Shown one piece after another: positions 9,759 through 21,193 of a DNA stretch of 64,000 nt. Every line of letters starts with the position of its first letter. Within the stretch, counting starts at the first letter, position 1. A program made the translations under genes and the position numbers. The notes below the pieces were generated by a model. That model saw only the letters and a list, made by a program, of their open reading frames with translations. It made no database searches and had not been told where the DNA came from. The DNA is from Phialocephala subalpina (taxonomy: Eukaryota > Ascomycota > Leotiomycetes > Helotiales > Mollisiaceae): NCBI GenBank assembly GCA_900073065.1, contig FJOG01000004.1, positions 233,507-297,506 of the forward strand, given 5' to 3'.

Positions 9759-11672
9759 TCAACTATGTAAAGAAGAGACCGCTCCTACTATAGTGGTTTG
9801 CCGTTCAATGGAAACAGTGGTGCCTATCCAAGAGGATTTCTGCTGATTCTCAATATCCTCATTGGAAGTCTGTTTATCAGACTCTTCCGCCTCTGAGCTT
9901 CCCATGCCTTCTGTCAGTCTCACCGCTGACTCTGAGACTTGTCCTTTGAATACCCGATTCAAAGTTAAGCTCCTCGTCAAGAGGGAGAGCAATCCCGCCA
10001 AGACGGCAAGGCACAGCATTGTCCACCATACCACTTTCAGAGATTGGACGAAGCTTTCAACGATATGGATCCTCGATGGCGAGTCATGCGGAAGGCCTTT
10101 GATTGTCTGAGTGAGAGCCAGCGCATTCTTCGCAAACTCGAGTGAGCTGTCGTTGAACTCTGAGTATTTAGAAAGGCTCTTCTTCATTTGATTTTGGAAG
10201 ATTGCATCTCCAATGACGACCCCAAATGCTTGTCCTAGGGAACGAAAGAATGGACACAGGCCAGCAGCAACGATCATGTCCTCGTCACGAGCGCTAGCCT
10301 GTGCTGGAGATGATAGAGACGTGAACAACATGCCTGAACCCAGTCCACCAACTGCAGTAAGAAAGATCCAGCTAGGAGTCGATGTTCCGATGTTCAAAAG
10401 CTGAAGGAGTCCAGTGCCGAATATCAAGATGGTCCACCCGCTGAATACCGCCCAGCAATACAGACCTGTACGTGCGATCGTAGCGCCAACAACCACAGCC
10501 ATCAATCCAGATGCCATACAAAGCGGCAGCAAAGCGACGCCGGCAACAATAGGCGAAAAGTCCAGTGCGGTCTGGAAGTATAGCGGAAGATAGTATATGA
10601 GGATAAAACTCTGCCAAGAGTCAGTCATATTCAACTTTCCAAACGACGAACATACAATCATTCCATGAATGAAGATCCCAAAGTATGTAACGGCAGCAGT
10701 CCTGTTTCCCAAGACTAGCAGTCGTATCATGGGTTTCGTAGCCACAAACTGCTCAAACAAACCCCAACCAACGAGGCCCGTCACCCCCAAAATGAGGGGT
10801 AGTAGGGTTCGGACATTGTTCCAAGAGTAGGTAATTCCTCCCTGGAATCTTCATTAATTTCTTCAGGGTAGCTAATATTCGGGACTTACCCAAGAGAGTG
10901 GGATGAGAAAGCTCGTCAAAGACGCCACGAAAAGGAAGGCACCGAACCAGTCAATGTCTTGCGCAACATGCCGAAGACTTCTGACCTTTGCATCGACGTG
11001 AAGAAACATGAACACAAGAGCAAAACTTATTGCGCTAAATATCAATGATATCCAGAAGATCCAACGCTGCATGAGCTGTCAACATTATCTGATGGGGAAG
11101 CATCAGAGAGACAACATACCCATGACAATTTCTCTGAGAAAGCCCCTCCGAGTACGGGACCTACAACGGCACCAACGAGCCAAACCAGGCTTAAGACGCC
11201 AGCCCATTTCCCACGCTCTCTTAGAGAAACGAGGTCTGTCAAGACGACGAAAGTCATTGTAAGTAGAATTCCTCCACCCGCGCCTTGTATGCATCGCCCC
11301 ACCAGCAGGAGCGCAACATTGTGAGCAACACTTGCGAGAATTGCTCCAATTGTGAACAGTGCTATTCCGAGGAGTACAATCGCTTTTCGACCAAAGATCG
11401 TGGATGCAGAAGCTGAGATGGGTTGAAGAACGGTTGAGCAGACCTGAAAAGCAGTCACAGCCCAGAACCCTTGGATGTTTGATGAATGGACATCTTTCAC
11501 TATGACCTTCAAACAATATATTAGCAAAGAACGTCCTGGCGATACCTGAAGTGCTGGGGAAACTTGCGGGAAGAGACACAGAGAAGGCTGTTGCCTCGAT
11601 TGCAGCGTTGAAATTCCAACAGCAGATTGCAACGATACAAAAAGCGAACGCTCCTCGTTGTGATTTCGACAT
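9759..11672 (-). CDS. MFS transporter, DHA2-like drug/metabolite exporter
   Basis: Exons (minus) are 11672-11546, 11499-11120, 11066-10890, 10841-10656 and 10610-9759, joined by introns of 45-53 bases. The product is about 573 residues. The N-terminal helix contains FNAAIEATAFSVSLP. Loop 2-3 carries TIFGRKAIVLLG (MFS motif A-like), GRCIQGAGGG follows, and LVGAVVGPVLGG is antiporter motif C. About 14 hydrophobic segments can be counted, which fits the DHA2 class of proton-driven exporters (typically 500-580 residues). The 45-base intron at 10611-10655 is in frame, so retention would add 15 residues. It lies beside a monooxygenase and two P450s, so export of a metabolite made by them, or self-protection, is a reasonable inference; no substrate can be read directly. 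Confidence 0.86.
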
Positions 11673-12614
11673 TGGAGTACTGTATTAATGGAATTGCGAA
11701 GGCTCTGGGAGTGTGCCCTCTCCTTGTGTCTTCTTGTTCGATATACTCGCTTGTTGTTGATTTCTTGAAGATTACATACTTCAGGCCCCCTAAGGCTATT
11801 CTACCGAGAGGTATGAAATGAAGACTAGGTTACTAGAACTGTCGAGAGCATGAGTATAGTGGTAAATAATAAAGAAAACACTTCGATTTTTCAGTCCAAC
11901 TCCTCTGACGAGGAAGGATTAATCTCGTTATGCACGTCAATTGAACCTTGCTGCAAGATGCCCCCTCTCACAAACGTGAGATACGCTTCTTCCAATAAGC
12001 AATGCGGTCTCTTTTGGTCTACAGGAAAATTGGTTTAAGGTGACCCCTCAGATACAAGGTCAATCAATTGTGGTGGAGCATTATAGGGTACGTTTCAAGA
12101 TTATGTATATCAGTGGCGCAGTCTGCAATAGTTTCCCGAAAAAGATCGCTTACTCACCCCTTATCGTTTGCTACGCGAAACAGTAAAGAGATGCAGGGAC
12201 TTTTGTTAGTACCCTTAACACTCTCGCTACTAGCTTAATGCTACCCTTGCATTTGTTATTTGTTGAAATTGAGGAGGGATTGATTCTATATACGGTCCAT
12301 TGCATGCAACCAGTGTTCTTTTGTCTTGGAAAATTGATACCATCAGCATTCCATGATCGATCCTTTGGGATTTGCTGTCGTACTAGGCTTACGAACGTCT
12401 CGGCTTACTTGCAGGAGCCAAAGAACTGCGTCCAAGTCTTACACAGCAAACAAAACACCACTTTATATTCTATTTCAAACGAGCTTATCAAATGCAAGAT
12501 GAATCTGACAGCGAGCTGCCGTGGGGTGGAGCTGGACCCTAGGCCATTATCAAGGAGAGTTAACAAACGTTTGCAACAATTCAGAGGTTGCAAAGTCCAA
12601 GACCATCGAGCGAA
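11673..12614. other. Divergent promoter region between MFS and monooxygenase genes
   Basis: The MFS gene leaves to the left and the flavin monooxygenase to the right, so this 0.9 kb holds both promoters. Open frames within it (for example 12238-12651) show no domain features. No specific binding site was identified. Confidence 0.55.
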
Positions 12615-14556
12615 ATGTCCACTCAAAGATCTTTTTCGACTGTGGCGATAATCGGTGCAGGGTTTTCGGGGCTAGGAATTGCTTGCCAGCTGAAGAGAAA
12701 GCTGAATTTCGCTGATTTTGTGATCTTTGAACGCTCTTCCGGGCTTGGAGGGACATGGCGCTCAAACACGTGTAAGAATGACGCTGCCCCATTCACTTCA
12801 AAGTCTTTAATGTCTGACCCTCTCAGATCCCGGATGTGGTGTTGATGTCCCAGCTGTGTTGTACAGTTTGTCATTTGCACCGAATCCGAACTTCTCAAGA
12901 CTGTTCCCAGACCAACACGAGATCTTGTCCTACCTCGAGAAGCTGGCCATCGACTTTGACATTGATTCGAGCATCAGATATGACGCATCTTGGGAAAGCG
13001 CGAAGTGGCAGGAGAAGACCAGCACATGGCTCTTGAGCCTCGAAATCGGTCAGAGTGGTGAAGTGATTGAGCACGAGTGCAAGGTACTTATTTCCGCAGT
13101 TGGTCGTTTAGTTGTCCCAAATTCGTTTCATCTTCCTGGCAGAGGAGAATTTCAAGGACAAATTGTGCACAGCGCCCAATGGCGATCAGATATCAGTGTC
13201 AAAAACAAAAATGTCGTCGTCATTGGCAATGGCTGTAAGTGTACATTCTGGAGAATAGGAACTTTGAAAGAAGAGACCAGACTGACGTTCGCTAGGTTCG
13301 GGGTCCCAAATTGTTCCGGCCATTGCATATGAAGCAAAAACTGTTTATCACTTCATGCGAGTAAGTGTTTTCGACTTATATATGCAAATCCTACTAACTC
13401 CAGGTTCTAGACACCTCAATACTACGTTCCGAAGCCGATGAATGGCCTACGTTTTAGCGCCAACGTGAAGTTCATTTTCCAATACATCCCGGTTCTGCTG
13501 AAACTTCTTCGATTCCTGATTTTCACTTATTTGGAAGCTACTTTGAGAGCCTTCTCTCTTGAGAAAATAGCACAGCAGTCGAGATCACAAGTTCGAGCAA
13601 AGGCTAATGCATATGTTCAACGAACAGCTCCAGGCAAGTGCAGAAAATCAGGGCAATCCGATATTGTGACTAATTAGTCTTTTAGAGAAGTATTGGGACC
13701 TTTTGACCCCAAAGTACGCTCTCGGATGCAAAGTGGGTCAATGCGCATGAAAAGTAAAGGGTGATAGATCGCTAAATTACCTCAGAGAAAGATCTTGGAT
13801 CCCGGCTACCTTGAAGCGCTGCACCGTCAGAATGTCCATCTCACGAACGACAAACTTACCTCTTTAAACAAATCTGGTGTGGTGACTGGCTCTGGGAAAG
13901 AGTATCCAGCAGATCTTATTGTATGAACACTAACTCTCAAGTACTTAACGTCTGAAATTAACATTGGCCAGATTGTTGCCAATGGCTTCAATTCTTTCTT
14001 CTACGAGATGAGTGTGATCGGCCGCCACGGTGAAAATCTCGATGATCACTGGAAGCGATTTGGGGGCATCGAAGCTTACAAGACAACCGCTTTGCATGGC
14101 TTTCCAAACTTCTTTCTATTGTCTGGGCCGAATTCTGTGAGTGGCCACAGCTCTTCACTGTTTTCGATCGAGAGGTAAGAATCAAATAGTTCTACGATCT
14201 CAGTGTTAACCACTACCAGCACTATCGATCTTATCCTGAAATCTGTCAACCCAGTTTTGACACGCCAGGTCGCTGAAGTAGAAGTGAGACCCGGGGCGGA
14301 AGAAACGTGGGTCAAGGAACTCCAGCGTGCATTGAAATCACGCGTGTATGCAGACCATTGCGACACGGTAAGCTATAAGTCTCTTACCCCACGCAGTATC
14401 TGCATGCGATGAGGATAGTTCACTAATTGTAAAACGTCCTAGTATTACGTTGACCAGAAAACTGGATGGAATTTCACAAATTATCCATGGAGCTTTTTCT
14501 ACTTGTGGTGGAGTAGTACATTCCCGAACATGAAAGACTGGGCGTATTCGAAGTAA
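12615..14556 (+). CDS. FAD-dependent Baeyer-Villiger-type monooxygenase
   Basis: Nine exons: 12615-12771, 12827-13234, 13296-13360, 13411-13633, 13686-13732, 13786-13920, 13972-14174, 14220-14367 and 14443-14556. The product is 499 residues. The FAD Rossmann motif GAGFSGLG is followed by FERSSGLGGTW and YPGCGVDVPA. The Baeyer-Villiger fingerprint FQGQIVHSAQW is intact (FxGxxxHxxxW), followed by the NADPH-binding GNGCSGSQ. These enzymes insert oxygen next to a ketone or oxidise heteroatoms using NADPH and O2. The fourth intron starts with GC (GCAAGT at 13634), a GC-AG intron with otherwise perfect donor consensus. Position between an exporter and two P450s suggests a tailoring role. A C-terminal hydrophobic patch (YPWSFFYLWW) may touch membrane. 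Confidence 0.87.
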
Positions 14557-15818
14557 AGGAAGTTGAAGTTCTAGATCTACGATCAAATAGCTCTGACGGA
14601 GTGTGGTATAATTTTTAAGATAGCTTTAAAAATGCAAACTCGTTCTTTCCAAGTACTTTCAATATGTGATTCTGAGAGAAATTGACCATTGTCTCTAGAG
14701 TTTTGGGTTGCAAAGGGGTGGAACCATTGAACTTGCCCTTCCAAGGATTCTGACGCACCAATGCTGCGTGCAATTCCACGAAATGCAATCGTTGGTGAAA
14801 ACCCCACGGAAAAGGCACACAGTCCACGCGTCCCTTTGATTCAGTGGGATTTGAAGTGACGGAGATGCCAAGGCTTCCAAATACAGTCAGGACTAACTCC
14901 CGGCATCTCGTCAACTTTTACCAATAATAGCTATAGCAATATGTAGACATATGCTTCGAGGATGAAAATTCACCTAAAATAGCTAGATACCTTGAAACGC
15001 AAGTGTGGTAACAATTCCCATTAGTTCCAGGGACGCAGGTGAATAACTCGAATTACATTGTATTAGAACAATAGGGACTAACTCACGATTGGAGTTCTTA
15101 ATCGAGCTGCAGCCGCTTCAATATATATTGTGGCACGCATGGAGCGGAGAAGGCTGTGCCACAGTTCGAGGAATCTGTTTGCCACTCCGAGATAACGTCA
15201 TACCAAACCGAAAAACCGTGTTAGCTGGGGAGGTGAGCCTTAGTCTGACCCGTGCCACTATCAAATATGCGGTTGCAATCCAAGTCTTTCCACTCAACCA
15301 GTCTTTGGAAGACACATCCAGTTGCAAGGGAAATCGGAACATAATGGATCCTGAAGGAATCCAAGATTTCTTCAGGAAGCACAACTTTGTGTAACATGAC
15401 ATCTGGTATCCGGCACTGAGGATTACGTGTAATTGGATTCGGGACTGCCCGGGTCCGCGAACGTGTCCCCTGGGACGTCTCGCTGCTTTACTTGCTTTGG
15501 TCATGGAATTTTGGTGCACACTTTTTAGGAGATTTGTGGCACCTTGGATGTCCAGGACATTTTGCTCAACATAGCGACAACTCTCTCCCGCACCTCTCAC
15601 CGTGGGCTGGGCTTTGTCAGAGGTTTAATTATAGCTTATAGTTGGCTGCACGCCTTTGATATACTTAGAACAGTAAACATGCATCTATCCTTAGCTAACT
15701 CCAGAGTTGTGAACGCCCAAAGCAAAGCTAGCATTATATGCTTTGAGAAACCAGTAAACTCATATTTTGAATTCTGTATCTTGAAGGTTCTTTATTCACA
15801 TTAATTCTAACTTTCAGA
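14557..15818. other. Gene-free stretch between monooxygenase and P450
   Basis: Open frames of 60-160 codons on both strands lack domain signatures. The last few hundred bases must contain the promoter of the P450 at 15819. No repeats or RNA genes were recognised. Confidence 0.5.
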
Positions 15819-17910
15819 ATGGGTCTCCACAGACTCGCATTCGTGTACCCACCCTATATTATTGCAACATGTGTGTTGGTAGTGGCAGTGTGCTTTATTC
15901 GAATCTGGCAAACAACCCAACGAAGACTCAAAGTACTCGGGGGTAGAGGGGCGTTCGTGCCAGGACCTCCTTTTGGTAAGCAAGTCGGCTCCTTTGACTT
16001 CTCAATAGAAGATTCACTTTCCCTTACGAATTCTAGGACTCCATATCGCATATGGCTTAATCAAAAACTGGTTTTGCGATGAGCTGGTGGAATACTGCAG
16101 CGATCTCCAGCGTCGCTTTGGCCATACGATCGATCTTGAAATCTTGGGTATGCGGCTGGTGTTCACTGATGAACCTCGAAACTTGGAAGCAATTATGAGC
16201 AGCAAGGTTTGCAACACTACTAGACATCCCTTTAGCCTGTGCATAGCTCACTATCTTCAAGTTCAATGACTACGGGAAAGGAAAAGATTTACACAGAACG
16301 TGGAAGGATCTTATGGGCAACTCGATCTTTGCAAGTATGATTCACGAAAAGTCTTCTTCCTTGAAGACTAGTTACTAATTCAGTGTTCCAGCTGATGGAA
16401 ATATATGGAGGAACTCTCAGAAGCTACTTCGTCCACATGTAAGTGAAAAGAATTCGAGCACTCTTAAATTGAGCCGTTATACGAACTCTGAAATAGCTTT
16501 CCAAGGGCCGGGGCTCTGACTTTGGACGCACTGAGCCTCATGTCCAAGAGCTGCTCGACAAATTCTCAATGAAGCAAATTGTGGATGTCAGTGATCTATC
16601 CTCGAGGTTTGCCTTTGATGTAGTTTCAGACATCTTCTTGGAGGAGTCCGCGAATACTTTGAAATCAGAGAAGTTTCCTTTCGGAGAGGCAATGGACAAG
16701 CTACAGGCCTACAATACTATCAGAACCTGTTTCGGGTAAGATTCACTTCTGACACGTGGTTTTTTTTCTAACAAATATCTGAATAGATGGTTTGGATCTA
16801 TGATGCCCACAGTGTTCCTCCGCGGAGCCATGGTTGAAGTAGAGAAGTACCTGAAACTTCAAGTTGAAAGAATAATAGCAATGCCAGTCTATGGCACATC
16901 GGACAAGGAAGCTCAAAACAACAGATTGGTAGATTCGTTACGCTCCAAATGCGGGAGCGCGAAGGTAAATCTCATCATGTAGTTTGATGCGTAATGTGCT
17001 GATAGGTCTTATTAGGAAATGCGGGATCAACTGATTGCAGTTCTACTTGCAGGCAAAGTATGAACAACAATACTTGAGCTGAGAATGTTAGGAGCTTACC
17101 GTTGTGGCAGGACCCATTTGGATTGACACTTGCGTGGGCTTTGTACGAGCTAGCTCGACACCCCGAGGTAGTTGGCAAACTCAAATCTGAGATTGCAATG
17201 ACGTGAGTATCGCATTGCCCTAGAGTGAATGATGGATATAATGCTAACCGCATCCTAGTATCGAGTTAGGGAGGAACCCCACATCCCAAGACCTCCACAG
17301 AATGCCATACTTGAAGAACATAGTGCAGGAGACGTTGCGCTTGTACCCTCCACGTATGATCTCCCAATCTCCGTTCATAGGAGCTTCCTCTTGAATCTTC
17401 CAGCGAATCATTCAAGACGAGTCAAAGCTGATGCTCTACAGTGGGATTCAATGTACGAGTAGCTGTTGAAGATACCTCTCTTCCCGTCGGGAGCGGTGCC
17501 ACCGGTCAGGATCCGGTTGGCATTCTCAAAGGGACCCAAATAGGTTCTCAATACCAACCTCCATTCTGTCGAGATGTTGGTCATGCTGACACCTCCTAGC
17601 CTACTCCGTGGCCTCCCTTCACCACAATGTCGACATCGTCGGTCCAGATGCAAATGTTTTCAAGCCGGAGCGCTGGGAGACCTGGAAGCCAAACAAGTGG
17701 GAATATCTGCCATTTAACCATGGACCTCGTGTTTGCCTTGGACGAAACTTTTCCCTCCTTCAGCTTCGCTACACTCTGTGCCGACTTTTCCAAGAGTTTG
17801 AGAGCGTCTCACTTGCTGGTTCGGGGGAGCAAAAGAAAGCGTTGAGAGTTGAATTGAACCTCAAGCCTGCTTCTCCTATATTGTGTACTTTTCATTCTCG
17901 GCGGCAGTGA
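15819..17910 (+). CDS. Cytochrome P450 (CYP52-like clan), many introns, atypical I-helix
   Basis: Eleven exons: 15819-15975, 16037-16206, 16262-16334, 16392-16438, 16497-16735, 16787-16964, 17016-17057, 17111-17202, 17259-17353, 17442-17543 and 17600-17910. All frames join, giving 501 residues. An N-terminal membrane anchor (YIIATCVLVVAVCFI) is followed by the Pro-rich hinge VPGPPFG. The K-helix ETLR, the PERW motif and the heme loop FNHGPRVCLGR with its Cys ligand are present. The I-helix reads LLAGKDPFGLTLAW where the family normally has AGxDTT. The oxygen-activating Thr is therefore absent at its usual place, so catalysis may be altered or the intron boundary (17058-17110) may differ. It would sit on the ER membrane with a reductase partner. 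It shares strand and neighbourhood with the second P450 but not its intron layout. Confidence 0.82.
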
Positions 17911-18787
17911 TCTGAATTGTTATACTAGCAGCATTCTTACAAGATTCATTTGTGGTCTGATTTTTGTCGACGTAGGGAGTAGAGTCGCGGAGGATATTAG
18001 GCAACCCAAATCTTAGTAGCTTCGTATGGATTGGCGTTCAGCGTTAAAAGCTACCTACCCTTTGAGCCTTTGAGACATTTCTAGAATTCTTCTGTAAAGT
18101 TCTTGCCATTTTTCTGGATACCGGATTGGCTGCACCGCTTCTCCCATTTGTGAGTTCTCGCGTCGGTTGTTGCGGCAATAGTTTAGGGTCCGTGCGCGCT
18201 GTATTTAGCCTTCTGCGCTCTCAAGCTCTCCTTCTCTCCTTGATAACAATCTTTTGTCTACCGATTTAGACCTTGATCGAGCCTTACTGCGACACCATCC
18301 ATTGTTGACATCCATTTCGCAGACTCGGAACCGTCAGACCACGGTGCCATTGATCAGCCATACGAACACGACTGATGACGCGTGTGTGTGCCTTCACTCC
18401 TTCGATAAATGCTATTGGCCACTTTCGAAGGAAGGCTGCGCCGCAACCAAAGTACCAATAAATGTGGATAGCATCAAAGGAATTGGGTTTTTACGAAACC
18501 GAGTACGCCAGTGCCAGTCCGAGCGTCTCCGATCCAAAAGCTGTCAGATCAGACGTGCGCCTTGCTGCCGCTTTAAGGACGTACTCATCCGAAGCGAGCC
18601 TACCCCCTATCTTTAGAACTGTGAATCCTTGAAGAACTCGACGTACCAAAGATAGCAAACGTGGTGATTTCGGCCATCAAGTGTGTGTTTCCTGTATCGA
18701 GGGCCAAGGTACTTTCCCTTTCCTCCGTACAAGATCTGAAGTTTTCCAGACTTTTCTCACCCAATTTCTTAGTTCTCGAGGGTCGTC
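17911..18787. other. Intergenic region between the two P450 genes
   Basis: No supported coding region. An open frame at 18254-18616 is Arg/Ser-rich and unlike any family I recognise; it probably lies in the leader or promoter of the P450 at 18788. Confidence 0.5.
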
Positions 18788-20459
18788 ATGGCGCAACTCG
18801 AGATCATTCCACCTGCGATATCATCTCGTGCTCTCTATTTCCTGACTGCCATCGCCATCGTCCTTCCTCTCCTGTTATGGAAAGCTCGTCGTTGGGCAGA
18901 TCTCTATCACAAGCGACAGGCAGTGAAAAAGGAGAACGGATGCAAAGACCCTCCGAGATATCCCAACAAAGACCCGATCTTTGGACTGGATGTTGCGTGG
19001 AGAAATTACATTAGTTGGAAGAAAAGCAATTTGCTACCCGAGCTCTCGTCGCGGTATCGAAAGTGTGGCAACACATATTCTCTCCACTTGGGTGGAAGTC
19101 GTTCCTTAAGCACAATTGAGCCAGAAAATCTCAAGTCAATGCTCTCGACGAACTTCACGAGTTACACTTTCGGATCAAAACGCACCAATGCTTTGCTGCC
19201 TTTTCTAGGAGCGTCTGTCTTCACCCTGACTGGGGCAGATTGGCAGCACTCTAGAGCCATGATTAGGCCAAACTTAGCGAAGGACCAATTTGTCGACGCC
19301 GAAATGACAACCTTCGAAAAGCATTTTGGCCGTCTGCTATCAAGCCTTCCCAAAGACGGCTCAGAAATCGACCTTCAGCCGCTGTTCTTCGCATTCACCC
19401 TGAATACCAGCATCGAGCTATTGACAGGACAAGATGTACATCTAGACCATGAAGTCTCGCAAATGTTCGATGACGCCGAGGGACTTATTGGCGACCAAAT
19501 CTTGCTATCTTTTATCCCTTTCCGTCGCTCTAGAAGACAGTACCTGCAGGCCTGTAAGCTATGCCACGCTTGGGTTGATCGATACGTTCATGAAGCTATC
19601 AAGGAGCATCAAGCTCAAACATACACCACGTCTGTCGAGGAAGGAAAAGAGCTCGGAGAAGGAAAGTACTCTCTGCTCTCGGAACTCGTCAAAGAAACTC
19701 ATGATGTCCCGCGGATTCGAGGAGAGCTGATCGGCATGCTTACTGCTGGCCGCGAGACGACAGCCTCAGCGCTGAGCTCGCTCTGGTTCACACTTGCGAA
19801 GCGACCTGATATTGTTCGGAAACTTCAAGCCGAGGTAGCAGAACTGGATGGACAAAAGCCAACATTTGCGCAACTGAAGAAGATGCGGTATCTCCAGAAC
19901 ACTATCCAAGAAGGTGAGTTTTCGTACCATCCTGCAATCGTTTTTGACGCCTGGACTGATGGTAGAACCGTAGCACTTCGCCTCTATCCTCCACTCCCCG
20001 CCAATATGCGCACGGCCGTAGAAGATGCTATTCTCCCTGTAGGAGGTGGGCTGGACGGACTATCTCCCATCTTCGTCTCGAAAGGACAGCTCATCATTTA
20101 CAACGTGTATGCTATGCATAGACGCCAAGACATATACGGAGCAGATGCAGAAACCTTTAGACCAGAAAGGTGGGAGGAGACTTCTCTTCGGCCAGGGTAA
20201 GTGAGGTTTTCATCGCACTCAAATCTCCCCAGGATTTTCTGAGAGGCAACTAACCTGTCTCAGCTGGGGCTATCTTCCATTCAATGGTGGTCCCCGAATC
20301 TGCTTAGGGCAGCAATTTGCCCTAACCGAGATCGCATACACGACTGTGCGACTGTTGCAGGAGTTCCAGGCTGTGGAATCTCGGGATCCTGCTCAATGGC
20401 AGGAGAAATGGCAAATCAATTGCGCCGTAAAGACTGGGTGCAAGGTCTCGCTCTTTTGA
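18788..20459 (+). CDS. Cytochrome P450, CYP52-like
   Basis: Three exons: 18788-19913, 19974-20196 and 20264-20459, giving 514 residues. The membrane anchor is [17 protein letters not shown], with a following [14 protein letters not shown] segment. The I-helix AGRETTA has the oxygen-activating Thr, the K-helix EALR is formed across the first intron, and PERW is present. The heme loop [17 protein letters not shown] closely matches the CYP52 alkane/fatty acid hydroxylase pattern. Terminal hydroxylation of a fatty acid-like or other lipophilic substrate is the family expectation, and the actual substrate is not readable. The first intron (60 bases) is in frame. With few introns it differs in architecture from the P450 upstream, so the pair is not a recent tandem duplication. 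Confidence 0.88.
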
Positions 20460-21193
20460 TATAATGGGATGGAAACTCATTTCGGGGACCTTTGGGGGCT
20501 TGAAGCTTGAAAATTTAGCGAGTCGATCGCTATTTTACAGGTGTCGATCTGTGGATCACGAACGTTCCTTACCCAGAATCACTTGAACTTCCTGAAGCCG
20601 GCAAGTCGAGCAAGCACTCAAAATCAATTCAAAAACATTTCTTTCAATGATGTAACAACTTCGACACTAAAGGAGTGAGGCTAGAATGTATAGCCAGGAA
20701 CTCCTGTACTAGGGATTTCTAGCGATGTTCCAATCAGATCCAGGCGTTCGCCACATGGCTTGCAGTGCACAAGAGTGGGGAGCGCGCATCAGCACGAGCC
20801 CTGTGAGCGTCGGCCGCAGTGCCGAGATCAGCACACTCTGCCTGAAAAGACAGCGCTGCACCAGTAACGTTGCGCCTATCAGCACATGCCCGCTTGTACC
20901 TGAACGGCGAGCTGCAGCTGGCATGCACAGTAATATATCGCACAAACATGCAGAAGAAGCTTGACCATAACACGTGCTTGCAAAACGAAGGTATATTTTC
21001 CTTGAAAGTCGCTACTGTTGAATATTTATCCTAAAGGTACTCGTGGTCTTTTGCAAGCTGTTCGCTCAACGCGGGGTCGTTCAAGGTTCGCTCCTCCCCT
21101 AAATTCTTAGGGGCTTTCGCTAAAACTGGCAGGTCAATTGAACGTCACGAAGGAATCTCAAATCCCAACCTTCATCCATCAAGACGCATCACC
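20460..21193. other. Gene-free stretch
   Basis: A GC-rich patch at about 20720-20960 gives overlapping open frames on both strands but no domain pattern. The rest is leader and promoter for the gene at 21194. Nothing else was recognised. Confidence 0.5.

Noticed and set aside
9759..20459. A complete secondary-metabolite cluster
   Set aside because: No PKS, NRPS, terpene cyclase, prenyltransferase or pathway regulator adjacent; only tailoring and transport functions are visible.
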